From: a virus
DNA: 24,305 bases
Reading direction: 5' to 3' (one strand)
IMG/VR virus record: IMGVR_UViG_3300030117_005698
Coordinates: 1-24,305 of that record
The notes beneath the pieces were generated by a model, which saw only the letters and a program-made list of their open reading frames with translations, searched no databases and was not told where the DNA came from. Made by a program: the position numbers and the translations under genes. The stretch's first letter is position 1, and each line of letters starts with the position of its first letter. Positions 11,797 through 20,167 of this stretch are shown piece by piece.

Positions 11797-14555
11797 TAGA
11801 CTTCCTTTAAGTTTTTGCCGATGTCGGCTTCAGACGTGAGCACTACTTCCCATCCAGGCACAGTCAGAGTCATGCACTCTTCTACTTGCTGCCGCCACTT
11901 CTCCAACTGCTCTTCGCCTTCGTTGGGGACTTCGATGCAGATACTGTCGTGGCATTGGTGGATGAGACCTGTTCCTGGGCCAGCAAACCCAAACGGGAAC
12001 GCAGTGATAATTTCTTGTTCTGCCAATCGCATGAGTGAACTTTCAGCGGCCAGCACAGGGAAGTTGACGACTTCATTTTTCTTTCCATCAGACAAACTTC
12101 CAGATCGCCGACCCAGGACAGGTTCTTCCATATACCCTTGTTCTCTGTATATTTCGAGCATTCGAGTCCAGGCGTCCATCCATTCAGGTTCTGCTTCTAA
12201 CCATTGTTGGTGAAAATGTCGGACTTCTCTGGGCTCGATATCCAGGTACGGAAGTTTGCCGTCGTTTGTCTCTGTTGAGGTCAGAACTTGCCAAACTGTG
12301 CTGGGGTCTGCCCAGTAGATAGATGCGTAGCGAAACGTCTTCATGACATCCCGCATGGCCTTGGCTTGTCCGCCTATTGGTTTCTTGAGAAGGCTAAACC
12401 CATCTGGTCCCCAGCCGTCGGCATGTTTGAACTTGCTGCCAAAGATGTCATAGGCCAGTAGATTGTGTGGGTCTTTGTTCTCTACAAAGCATTCAAGCAG
12501 ACGCGGTATCTGCCAGAAACTTGCAGTGATTCGTAGGTGAGCTTGGTCTAAGTCAGCCCCGATGTAGGCTCGACCTGGTGGTGCGGCGAAGATACTCTTG
12601 AGCCTGCCTTGTCCTTTTCGGTTTCCGATGTTCTGTAGATTCGGGCCACTGGAGCTCAATCGACCGACACTGGTAGTGTGGGCGTTCCAGTTGCTGCGGA
12701 CACGACCGTCTTGCCATACCAGACCTTTCTTGGGGTCGACGTCTCTTCTCTGCATAGGCAAGAGGACTGTGCCGAGTATCTTGTTCTTTTCTCGACGGTA
12801 TAGACGTAGTTCATAGATGAAGGCTTTCTGCGCTTTCGACAGACCAGGGTTGGACAGATGACCTCGAAGTACAGCATCGCCTGTGCCGGGTAGTCCTGAC
12901 TCGGTAAAAAACTCTCGAGAATCCATGTGTGGTGGGATTGACAGCTTCCATTTGTTGTAGAAGAGATTCCGTATTTGATCTGCCGAGCCTGGGTTGAAGC
13001 CGTCATCGTTGACTGACTTCATGTCCAGTTTCTTCAAACCGATGTCTCGTGCCATCTCATCCAGCTTCTTTCGTCTCTTGTCGATACTGTTGGTGTATTC
13101 AATCTCGAGACCCATGCGGATCTTCTGGTCCACCCACACACCGTTGCGGTGCATCTCGAGACACATCTCTTGAGTCTTATGGTCTACCTCGAACAGGTTC
13201 CAAGGTTTATCTTCACCCCACCCACGAGGCTTGAACTCTTGGCTCAAGGGTCGGAAGGCACCTGCGTTTGATGAGGCATCGATGAGCGGTACAACGATTC
13301 TGGCATTGACCACTGAATCAACAATGTTGTAGCGCAACAACTCATCGTCGTCTGTTGCACCGGTTGCAATCTTCACACCTTTCTCGGATGTCTCCCAGCG
13401 CTCTACGTCTGTAAGGATGGATCCGATTGTCTTCAGTCCTTTGGGTAGGTCTGGTGCGCGGAACCGTGTAGGGAAGAGTGTATCCACCAGCGGGGCTGGA
13501 GTGACGCCAAGCCAGCGCTCGATGACTAAGCGGTCGAAGAACCCGGCATTGTGTCCGACCCATACTCGACCATCAGTCATTGCCGTCATGAGTATCTGCT
13601 TGATCGCGTCTTCGTCTTCTGGAGAGTAGAACCGAGTGCTACCGTCTGCTGATAAGATGCTGACACCGACGGCTTGTGAGACGGTTGCGATCTCTGCCCG
13701 TGCAGCTTTGCCCATCTTATCCAGGTCGGGTGTTGCAATCGCAATCGTGCGTAGCTTGCACGACATCGGGTCTTTCCCGTCGGTCTCAACGTCATATGAC
13801 CAGAAAGGGGCTGCCTGGCTCAACCAAGCTACAAGCTCATCGGGTGTGGGTCTCCACAAGATCTCAGGGTCTTGCCATCGAAGTCTGTTCTCGAACCAGC
13901 GAAACCCTTTCGCCAAGTCTGAATGAAGCACGCTGCGCCAACTGGGTGAACGCGCAACAAAAGAAGGGTGAAGCGTTGGCATCACCATATGAGCGCCGCC
14001 GCTGGGTGTTTGACACCATTCTTCGTCTACCCAAACAGGACCGCCTCTGGACGCATGAATCGATGCGCTCGTGCCTGTCAGTGCTTGTGTTGCAGTCTTA
14101 CCGAGAGTGATGATGTGTCGATACTCGGACGCACGATTCAACAACCGCGGACGGCAGCATGTAGCTGGATGCGGGATAGGGTCTTTGCCTTCTTTGCTTC
14201 GTCGTCGATTGATTTTGTCTAACTTCTTTTCCATACGAGCCCACGCGCCGGATGGTTGACCGGGGGGCTTACATAGGATGACGTTTGTTAGATCGATATC
14301 AGGCCGTTTCTTTCCAATAGCAAGCAGGGCATTGCCCCATTCACTGCCTGAACGGCCTATGAGGGGTCGACCTCTCGCGACCTCCTCAAGACCGGGAGAT
14401 TCAACTACAGCTAAGGTTGATGCTCCGTCGTGTATCTCAGGCGGTACGGGTGACCATTCGTCGCTTGCAAGGTCTCCACCTTTCCTGAGTGGGCAAATGT
14501 CACATCGTGCGCCATGATGTTGAGGGTCATAGCGTTTATTGAGAGGTTGCAACAT
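11796..14555 (-). CDS. Fusion of uracil-DNA-glycosylase-like domain, 3'-5' exonuclease and family A DNA polymerase
   Basis: The phage replicative polymerase, 919 residues. The ATG at 14555 has AAGGAG 4 bases upstream; the in-frame ATG at 14591 is worse placed. Residues 1-210 resemble Fe-S (family 4/5) uracil glycosylases: CDIC (C18, C21), C95, C133/C134, a VESPG...GRPLIGRSG segment and HPS (196-198). Residues about 250-430 are a DnaQ-like proofreading exonuclease (D255, E257, N336, D358, D413). The rest is PolA: motif A DLDQAHLR (668-675), motif B R735/K739/Y743, motif C HDS (869-871). Y743 matches the T7 polymerase Tyr rather than E. coli Phe762. Two residues are odd: His replaces the steric-gate Glu of motif A, and Ser the Glu of HDE. 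SPO1-type phages have a comparable fusion. It is part of the - strand replication operon. Confidence 0.93.
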   Translation of the reverse strand: MLQPLNKRYDPQHHGARCDICPLRKGGDLASDEWSPVPPEIHDGASTLAVVESPGLEEVARGRPLIGRSGSEWGNALLAIGKKRPDIDLTNVILCKPPGQPSGAWARMEKKLDKINRRRSKEGKDPIPHPATCCRPRLLNRASEYRHIITLGKTATQALTGTSASIHASRGGPVWVDEEWCQTPSGGAHMVMPTLHPSFVARSPSWRSVLHSDLAKGFRWFENRLRWQDPEILWRPTPDELVAWLSQAAPFWSYDVETDGKDPMSCKLRTIAIATPDLDKMGKAARAEIATVSQAVGVSILSADGSTRFYSPEDEDAIKQILMTAMTDGRVWVGHNAGFFDRLVIERWLGVTPAPLVDTLFPTRFRAPDLPKGLKTIGSILTDVERWETSEKGVKIATGATDDDELLRYNIVDSVVNARIVVPLIDASSNAGAFRPLSQEFKPRGWGEDKPWNLFEVDHKTQEMCLEMHRNGVWVDQKIRMGLEIEYTNSIDKRRKKLDEMARDIGLKKLDMKSVNDDGFNPGSADQIRNLFYNKWKLSIPPHMDSREFFTESGLPGTGDAVLRGHLSNPGLSKAQKAFIYELRLYRREKNKILGTVLLPMQRRDVDPKKGLVWQDGRVRSNWNAHTTSVGRLSSSGPNLQNIGNRKGQGRLKSIFAAPPGRAYIGADLDQAHLRITASFWQIPRLLECFVENKDPHNLLAYDIFGSKFKHADGWGPDGFSLLKKPIGGQAKAMRDVMKTFRYASIYWADPSTVWQVLTSTETNDGKLPYLDIEPREVRHFHQQWLEAEPEWMDAWTRMLEIYREQGYMEEPVLGRRSGSLSDGKKNEVVNFPVLAAESSLMRLAEQEIITAFPFGFAGPGTGLIHQCHDSICIEVPNEGEEQLEKWRQQVEECMTLTVPGWEVVLTSEADIGKNLKEV

Positions 14556-14612
14556 TACACTCCTTAAAGGGTGAGGCATCTGTAAAGCCATGCCTCCCTG
14601 CGCTCCTCAAGA

Positions 14613-15251
14613 TCAGCTAACGATCTGCTGAGCTGCCGATGGGGGAGGTGGCAGAGCAGCACCAACGGCGGGGGCGCCCGCTCCATTGGTGGGCACAGGA
14701 GCCACGCTCGCTGCTGTAGGCGGCAAGTTGAGGTTGTTAGTCGCAGCAGGCGCTGCAGCACTCGCTTGAGCTACCTCAGTATCCTTGAGTTGCTCGTAGG
14801 TAGCCTTGGATACCCAAGACTTGATGGTGCTGTAGGAGCCCTGGACACCTCTCTGGCCGGGGATGAACTCGACGTAACCTTTACGCTGAGTCTTGCTGGC
14901 GAGGAACCAGTCATCGTGAATGCCCTGAGCAGCTGTGATCTCCTGATAGGAGTAGCCCAGAGATTGAAGGATGGTGATGAGAGCGGCAGTGCGTCCGCGA
15001 ACTTGCTTCTCGGACAGACCAGGAACCTGAACAGCCTGACCGTTGTTGTCCGTGTCCCATGGAAGATGCACGAAGTCGAACATCTTGAATCCGTTAGGGA
15101 ACTGAACGTGGAACCGACGAGAGCCGAACTTGTCGCTGGACTTGTTCTCAATCTCGACGATGCTGACTTCGTAGTAGCCAGCTTTGGGGGGAGCGGTACC
15201 AAGAGCGGTAACGCCTTCGAATGCACTGCCAGGAATCATGAATGTAGTCAT
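14613..15251 (-). CDS. Probable single-stranded DNA-binding protein
   Basis: A 212-residue protein with a folded N-terminal part (about 1-155) and a Pro/Ala/Asn-rich disordered tail (about 160-212). The start MTTFMIPGSAFEG, then GYYEVSIVEIE and SRRFHVQFPNG, looks like strands of an OB-like fold, and LSEKQVRGRTAALITIL begins a helix. Its place between the polymerase and the Sak4-like ATPase, and the flexible tail, fit an SSB-type protein. The tail lacks the acidic tip of bacterial SSB. AAGGAG lies before the ATG. Identity is inferred mostly from position and general shape. Confidence 0.5.
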   Translation of the reverse strand: MTTFMIPGSAFEGVTALGTAPPKAGYYEVSIVEIENKSSDKFGSRRFHVQFPNGFKMFDFVHLPWDTDNNGQAVQVPGLSEKQVRGRTAALITILQSLGYSYQEITAAQGIHDDWFLASKTQRKGYVEFIPGQRGVQGSYSTIKSWVSKATYEQLKDTEVAQASAAAPAATNNLNLPPTAASVAPVPTNGAGAPAVGAALPPPPSAAQQIVS

Positions 15252-15290
15252 GAGCTTTTTTCTCCTTGAGGAATGGGGTTTGAGCCCCGG

Positions 15291-16277
15291 TTAAATGGTC
15301 GGAGGGGGAGGAGGCAGCACTCCACTGCTCTTCCTGTCTTCGACCTGATCAACGGTAAAGTCAAACAACCCACGTTGTTTGGTCAACCGCAAGACACCAC
15401 GAGCGATGCCGTCTTGACACGCCCATCTAAGATGCAAGGGATTCTTCTGAACCTTACTTGCAACATCTTGAACTACGATACGAGGATCGACCTTTGCAGC
15501 AACGTCTTCAGCGACAGCTTCTGCAATGTCGTCCTGCCACTCTAATCCGTCGATTCGGTCGAGTCGATAGTCGGACTCACTGGCACGCAGGATCTCTCGA
15601 ATATTACCTGGGGTACGCTTGGTGCATACGCCAGTTCGATCGCCGGTTACCCAATCGCTGTCGGTAGGATCGCAGTAGTAAACAGAAGGAAACCAAGGGT
15701 CGGGATAGCTGGGATCCACCATGGCGCGCACGTTGATGTCGCACCAAGAGGGGATCGTCTCCGTTTGGTTTCGAGAAGGAACGTCAGGCCCACCAGGACT
15801 GAATCGTCCGTCAGCATTAGAGCCGGGCTGACGCTCATGGAAAGTCATGGCCAGGTGGACGCCCAGGTGACGTGCGAGACCTGACATCTCCAGTAAGTAT
15901 CGGTTGAGTTGTTGGTAAGTCCAGAAGCGGTCTTTCTTACCGCTACGACCAACAGGTGCTTCAGACTCCCAGACCAGCATCGAGTTCTTGCAGATGTGGC
16001 TGGCGTCATCGATTACAACCGCACCGTACTGCGCCGCAACATTGCTGGCCGCCAACTGCTCGAGGAGCTGAACAAGCTCAGGTAGCGTCTTGGGTGGGTT
16101 GGGATGAACTGCAGGTGTGAAACCGAGTTCGTTTTGTGCGACAAGAGTGATCGCACTCGGAACACCAAGGAACAAAGCCTTGGGAAATGCGGCGAGCATA
16201 TCTGACGTTTTACGCTTCTTCGGCTTACCGTAAGACGCGATCATGACAGACGGATGCGTAGCTGTGCCATTGTTCAT
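15291..16277 (-). CDS. Sak4-like RecA-fold ATPase with altered P-loop
   Basis: A 328-residue P-loop ATPase of the phage Sak4/AAA_24 type, which act as recombination mediators or single-strand annealing partners in phage replication. The N-terminus gives strand VMIASYG then the P-loop GKPKKRKTS (17-25). Walker B is AVVIDDASH (86-94). The region AAFPKALFLGVPSAITLVAQ matches the family's usual continuation. The third P-loop Gly is Arg (R22), although Lys23 and Thr24 are kept. The C-terminus ends in a Pro-rich tail, as does its neighbour. AAAGGAG precedes the ATG by 7 bases. It is coupled to the probable SSB downstream, which supports a shared role on ssDNA. Confidence 0.75.
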   Translation of the reverse strand: MNNGTATHPSVMIASYGKPKKRKTSDMLAAFPKALFLGVPSAITLVAQNELGFTPAVHPNPPKTLPELVQLLEQLAASNVAAQYGAVVIDDASHICKNSMLVWESEAPVGRSGKKDRFWTYQQLNRYLLEMSGLARHLGVHLAMTFHERQPGSNADGRFSPGGPDVPSRNQTETIPSWCDINVRAMVDPSYPDPWFPSVYYCDPTDSDWVTGDRTGVCTKRTPGNIREILRASESDYRLDRIDGLEWQDDIAEAVAEDVAAKVDPRIVVQDVASKVQKNPLHLRWACQDGIARGVLRLTKQRGLFDFTVDQVEDRKSSGVLPPPPPTI

Positions 16278-16314
16278 GACATCTCCTTTATTGGGGTTTT
16301 TACTCAGGGTTCGC

Positions 16315-17274
16315 TTAACTTAGCGAGTTGGGTTTTCTTTGTCCAGGGGGAAGAGAAGATTCTCCGTAAAAGCACATACGGATTCCGCCGCAAGCACCGT
16401 ATCGGCCATAGCAGGTAGTTTCGTGTTGTGCCTTGGGCCAGCACCAGTGATCGCCGCGCAAGTCAAGTCGAGCCAGGTTGTGCTCTGCTTGCCAGAGCAT
16501 CTCGGCAAAGTGCGTGTCTCGGTGTGGTGTAGATGGTACGGTGGGTCGTGCGACCTTCCATGGATCTTGAGTCTCAATAAGATTCAAGGCGACACCACCA
16601 AAGTCGCGACCCCATATCTGCTTGCCCATGATACGGAACGCTGCGAAGCCTCCGTCGATTGCGTAAGCGTCGACACTCCTCGAAGCGACAACTCGAGCCT
16701 GGTGTTTGTGATCCCAAATCCAATACTTACCAGAGCGGTCTACAATGGCTAAGTCAAGTCTTCGAGTCAGTGTGAGCGGCTTACCATGGTCTGGGTGACC
16801 CGGACAGTCCAATGGAGTCGGTTCGATCTCTGCTTCTTCGGTGCGTACCCACAAGCCCCACTTACCATTCTTTGTTCCGAGCGTTGCTGTTACAGGGCAT
16901 TCCACTCCCCAGATACGACCTGGCGGTTCAGGGAAGCGAGCCATGTATCTGCGGTAGCATTCAATCATTCGATCCAAGTGCTCGTGCCCTTGTCCCTCTT
17001 TGTCGCAGTAAGCGAGGGCTGCGTCTTCGGGGCTCATCAAGTCTTCAGGATTGGAGATCCAGCTCTCATCAACCCAGCAACCGCCTTGTTGTGCGCCCCA
17101 GATTGCGTGTTGGTGTGCTTGTAGAATGTGGCCGATAGAACCTCGAGTCAACGCACTGGCGGGGATTAAATCAATATCCATACGATTGGTATAAGCAAAC
17201 AGTTGAGGGCACTTCATAAACTGACCGATTCTCGACCAGCCTCTTGCGCTTCTTCCTGCGTCAATCAATCTCAT
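16315..17274 (-). CDS. RecB/Cas4-like PD-(D/E)XK nuclease with Fe-S cluster
   Basis: A 319-residue exonuclease-like protein of the PD-(D/E)XK superfamily. Visible elements are SxxxxFMKCPQLF with C22, TRGSIGH (43-49), E125, D174 in LTRRLDLAIVD, and DHK (188-190) as the catalytic D...D-x-K core. A C-terminal Cys set (C288, C295, C301, with C278 nearby) with C22 would bind a 4Fe-4S cluster, as in AddB and Cas4. Phage members process DNA ends in recombination. AAGGA lies 8 bases before the ATG and only 14 bases separate it from the adenine methyltransferase gene. No cas1, cas2 or CRISPR array is present, so it is not a CRISPR adaptation gene. Confidence 0.85.
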   Translation of the reverse strand: MRLIDAGRSARGWSRIGQFMKCPQLFAYTNRMDIDLIPASALTRGSIGHILQAHQHAIWGAQQGGCWVDESWISNPEDLMSPEDAALAYCDKEGQGHEHLDRMIECYRRYMARFPEPPGRIWGVECPVTATLGTKNGKWGLWVRTEEAEIEPTPLDCPGHPDHGKPLTLTRRLDLAIVDRSGKYWIWDHKHQARVVASRSVDAYAIDGGFAAFRIMGKQIWGRDFGGVALNLIETQDPWKVARPTVPSTPHRDTHFAEMLWQAEHNLARLDLRGDHWCWPKAQHETTCYGRYGACGGIRMCFYGESSLPPGQRKPNSLS

Positions 17275-17288
17275 AAACCAATCCTTCG

Positions 17289-17777
17289 CTATGGTCGCTC
17301 AAGCGTGAGCATTCGGGGTGTTGTACCTTCATTGTCGGCTCCGTTGAACACAAGAACCGTAGATGGCGCAGGTGCCGCCCCCGCAGGCTGACCGCCTTTG
17401 TTAAATCGTAAACGACCTTTGATAAAGAATATGTATTGCGCTTTCATTGCAGCGTCATGCCACCAACGTGTATCTGTTCGAGCAAACACCAACACAACAA
17501 CGGTTTTACCCAAGGCTGCCTGCTCCGCGGCTTTAGCTACAAAGGCACCGACGGCTCTACCGTATGGTGGGTTCAGCCATATAGATTCTCCCGGCCATTC
17601 CGGCATACTCAAAGCGTCGGCTTCTTTGTCGAGAAACACATCGCATAAAGCGTTGTCCGATGATGCAGCAGCGTCGCAGTCAAAGTTGAACCACTCGTTG
17701 AGTGTGTCAAACAACCACGAGGGAGTCTCCCAAGCTTGGTGCTTTGAACTGAATAGTCCGTCGGCGGTCCACTTCAT
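17289..17777 (-). CDS. dam: Phage DNA N6-adenine methyltransferase
   Basis: The 162-residue product matches the phage Dam family: WETPSWLFDTL (16-26), FNFDCDAAASSDNALC (30-45), the catalytic NPPY (69-72) in place of DPPY, and FIKGRLRF near residue 120. These enzymes put a methyl group on N6 of adenine using S-adenosylmethionine, and shield phage DNA from host restriction. The family is normally about this size, so it appears complete. The ATG overlaps the stop of the upstream helicase gene by 4 bases. It is the second DNA methyltransferase in the window. The target site cannot be read from the sequence. Confidence 0.9.
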   Translation of the reverse strand: MKWTADGLFSSKHQAWETPSWLFDTLNEWFNFDCDAAASSDNALCDVFLDKEADALSMPEWPGESIWLNPPYGRAVGAFVAKAAEQAALGKTVVVLVFARTDTRWWHDAAMKAQYIFFIKGRLRFNKGGQPAGAAPAPSTVLVFNGADNEGTTPRMLTLERP

Positions 17778-19705
17778 GCGGCCCCCAACTTACTAATAAT
17801 GCTATCCACAATCGCTTCCTTGTCTTCAAGGCCAAGCAGTTTCTCGTCCAGCCCTTTGAGTTCGTCTGCTTTCAAGAACTTTTCAATAGGACCAAACTTC
17901 TCGACGAGAATATCGACCACTCGTTCGTCGTATGTACCAGATGCAACCACTACCTTAAGAAGTGTGGCGCGACCTCCGAGTCGATCGAACCGACCCTTCC
18001 ATTGCGTAAAGTCTCCAGGCTTCCAGGGAAGCATGGCGAAAATGGCGAGGTCCGCGGTTTGCATACCATCTACGGCAGTTCCGAAAGCCTGTCCTGTTCC
18101 CACCAGAACACAGGGTCCCTCCGACCCTCTGAACGAATCGACCATGTCGTCCCGTTCGACTTCACTTACACCACCATGGCCCATCCAAACCGGAACCTCG
18201 CCCAAAGCCTCGTCTCCGCGTTTCAGCGCCTTGCGGATCTGATGCGCCCACAACTCTGTTTCCCTTCTACGAGCTGTGAAGACAACGACTTTGCCGCCGC
18301 CCTTGAGTCCCTCCATAGTCTCTTGGACGACGTATTTTCTCTTCCTACTACATGCCTCAGCCAATCTGGCTTCAATGACACGCTCCCTGTCTAATGGATT
18401 TGTCGCTTGTTTGTGAAACGACTTGATTGCTTGATTAAAGGTTTGACCGTCACTCCATCGCTCCGACTTATTGAGCTGCTCTGACGGCAGGTACATGACT
18501 TGTACGCGAGTCGATGGAAGCTCAGAGTGAGACTCCGAGTAGGGTACTTCATGTGTAAAGAACGAGCACCGGGCTCTCAGTTCTGTGATGTGGCTCGACC
18601 CTGTGTCATCGAGTCCTCCAAAAGTCCCGTCTCGAGCATCACAATAGCGCTCAGCGAATCGTCTGTAGCTATGAGCGAAACCACCAGGAGATAGGAGATC
18701 CAGCTGTGACCAGAGCCTTCGAGGTCTACCGTCATCGAGTGGTGTAGCGGTTAGACCGATTCGTAGCTTCACACACGGATGCCTACTGGCTTCCATGATG
18801 GCAACGGCTCGATTGACTCTGTCTACCTTCGATCCTTTCCGTCCACTGGCTGTCGTTCTCTTCTTTTCAAACGATACGGTGCCGTCTTCTTCTTGTATGG
18901 CGACCCAGCGCTTTTGACTTCCGTGCATGTGGATCTCGTCGAAGATCAAAACATGTGGCTTCACTTTGTCAAGAACATGTGAGTTATCTGCTAACGACTC
19001 TGCTCCGATGATCACAAAGGGGCGCTGGTTGAAATCATGACACCACTGTATATATTCGTCGAGTGACTGGTCCTTCTTGCGTATGTCAGACACAGGCTTG
19101 ACGCGAAAAGGTTTGATGGTTGTGTATTCCTGAACTTGACTCCACCAAACATGTCGTGCCTTGGCTGGGCAGATCACAAGGATTGGGCTCAAGGGCCATC
19201 GCAGAGACGCCAGCAGAGATCCCAGAGTTTTACCTGAACCACAAGCCCAGACGTTCATCACATAAGGACGCTCCATGGCCCAGGAGATATTCATCAACTG
19301 GTACGGCGTTGCTGTCTCAGCGACGAACTCTTTGACTTCTCCGCGGTCAATACGAAGTTTTAGATGTCGTTTACCGGCATCAATCAAGTCTTGTCTTTGG
19401 TCGTCTCTCCAAGCTCGAATGCTTGCGGTGTCTCGAGCGGTCCCTTCATATTGAACACCCGCGCGCTGCAAATAGCCTTCGACAAGCCAACCCCCGTGAA
19501 TGGGTACAACAACTTCGTAGAACTGGGCCTCGCAACCTTCCAGTGATGGTGATGTAAGATCCAGTTTAGCTAATCGAATCTTCCAACTTCGAGCACCTCG
19601 ACGAACGCGCAAGTAAACCAAACAACCAGGCACAAGTGCCTCAAGCTGATGAAGTATGTCAGCTGAGTTGAAAACTTGGTATTCGATTCTGGGTTGATCC
19701 CACAT
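17774..19705 (-). CDS. SNF2/DEAD-like superfamily 2 helicase
   Basis: A 643-residue SF2 helicase. Motif I ACGSGKT (154-160), motif II DEIH (256-259) and motif III TATP (319-322) mark the first RecA-like domain. The second carries KVVVFTARRRETE (motif IV region), VGTGQAFGTAVDG (motif V) and QWKGRFDRLG (motif VI). It resembles phage UvsW-like and SNF2-type proteins that remodel branched DNA during recombination-dependent replication. The first 130 residues are not recognised. GAGGA precedes the ATG, and a promoter/operator region lies upstream. It is first in the long - strand replication operon. Confidence 0.9.
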   Translation of the reverse strand: MWDQPRIEYQVFNSADILHQLEALVPGCLVYLRVRRGARSWKIRLAKLDLTSPSLEGCEAQFYEVVVPIHGGWLVEGYLQRAGVQYEGTARDTASIRAWRDDQRQDLIDAGKRHLKLRIDRGEVKEFVAETATPYQLMNISWAMERPYVMNVWACGSGKTLGSLLASLRWPLSPILVICPAKARHVWWSQVQEYTTIKPFRVKPVSDIRKKDQSLDEYIQWCHDFNQRPFVIIGAESLADNSHVLDKVKPHVLIFDEIHMHGSQKRWVAIQEEDGTVSFEKKRTTASGRKGSKVDRVNRAVAIMEASRHPCVKLRIGLTATPLDDGRPRRLWSQLDLLSPGGFAHSYRRFAERYCDARDGTFGGLDDTGSSHITELRARCSFFTHEVPYSESHSELPSTRVQVMYLPSEQLNKSERWSDGQTFNQAIKSFHKQATNPLDRERVIEARLAEACSRKRKYVVQETMEGLKGGGKVVVFTARRRETELWAHQIRKALKRGDEALGEVPVWMGHGGVSEVERDDMVDSFRGSEGPCVLVGTGQAFGTAVDGMQTADLAIFAMLPWKPGDFTQWKGRFDRLGGRATLLKVVVASGTYDERVVDILVEKFGPIEKFLKADELKGLDEKLLGLEDKEAIVDSIISKLGAA

Positions 19706-19725
19706 GCTGTCCTCTCTGCACAGAG

Positions 19726-19752
19726 ACTATAGGGACTCAACCAACGTGTCAA
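19726..19752 (-). promoter_or_regulatory. Likely promoter for the replication operon
   Basis: On - strand TTGACA (19752-19747) and TATAGT (19731-19726) are separated by 15 bases, shorter than ideal. It faces the helicase gene and overlaps the operator-like repeats shared with the divergent XRE promoter. Confidence 0.5.
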
Positions 19753-19775
19753 GATAAAACTTGACGGGACGTCAA
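19748..19775. promoter_or_regulatory. Operator-like overlapping inverted repeats
   Basis: GTCAAG (19748-19753) and CTTGAC (19760-19765) form one inverted repeat with a 6-base gap. TTGACG (19761-19766) and CGTCAA (19770-19775) form another with a 3-base gap. They overlap the -35 boxes of both divergent promoters, the place expected for an XRE regulator to control itself and the replication operon. Confidence 0.55.
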
Positions 19776-19789
19776 CATAAAGCTACTAT
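19761..19789 (+). promoter_or_regulatory. Sigma-70-type promoter of the XRE regulator gene
   Basis: TTGACG (19761-19766), a 17-base spacer and TACTAT (19784-19789), 18 bases before the ATG. The short leader still holds AGGAGG. Confidence 0.75.
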
Positions 19790-19806
19790 CGGTTCAGGAG
19801 GTCACA

Positions 19807-20094
19807 ATGAAAAGTGCATTCAGCCAGTTTGTTCGTGAGCACAGAAAGAACCGTAACTGGAGTCTTGCAGAGCTCGCTCGTAGATCTGACCTAACACAAC
19901 CTGAAGTTAGTCGTCTCGAGACGGGGACTCGAACACCGACACTGCGTCATGTGCGCGGGTTGGCCGTCGCGTTTTCGGCATCAACCACACTTTACGAAGA
20001 ACCCGCTAACTACGGTGAGTGGATCAGTGAGTTGGTGGATTTGGGTCAGAGTAGTCGAGAACAACGATACGCAGACCGCAATCTTAGGACATAA
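19807..20094 (+). CDS. XRE-family helix-turn-helix regulator
   Basis: A 95-residue DNA-binding protein. Residues about 7-60 form an XRE/Cro-type domain: FVREHRKNRNWSLAELARRSDLTQPEVSRLETGTRTPTLRHVRGLA, with the recognition helix near TQPEVSRLE. The C-terminal 30 residues are not recognised. AGGAGG precedes the ATG. It is the only + gene between two - strand operons, transcribed away from the replication operon from an overlapping promoter region with inverted repeats, so self-regulation and control of replication genes is likely. It also converges on the late genes with an 11-base overlap. No integrase or Cro/CI pair is visible, so this does not by itself show a temperate phage. Confidence 0.88.
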   Translation: MKSAFSQFVREHRKNRNWSLAELARRSDLTQPEVSRLETGTRTPTLRHVRGLAVAFSASTTLYEEPANYGEWISELVDLGQSSREQRYADRNLRT

Positions 20095-20167
20095 GACGCC
20101 ACATGATGACGACAACGATGACGCATATCGCCAGTTGAATTTTGTCGGCGTCGCTCATCTTGTTCAT
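20084..20167 (-). CDS. 27-aa membrane peptide
   Basis: The ATG overlaps the stop of the upstream gene as ATGA, so it would be translated by coupling. The product has a polar start (MNKMSDADK) and one hydrophobic segment, IQLAICVIVVVIMW, followed by RLMS. It is last in the late operon and overlaps the convergent XRE gene end by 11 bases. It looks like a single-pass lysis or membrane-interference peptide. Support rests on coupling and hydrophobicity only. Confidence 0.5.
   Translation of the reverse strand: MNKMSDADKIQLAICVIVVVIMWRLMS

Noticed and set aside
16315-17274. Cas4 of a CRISPR system
   Set aside because: No repeat-spacer array and no other cas gene are present; the nuclease sits in a phage recombination operon.
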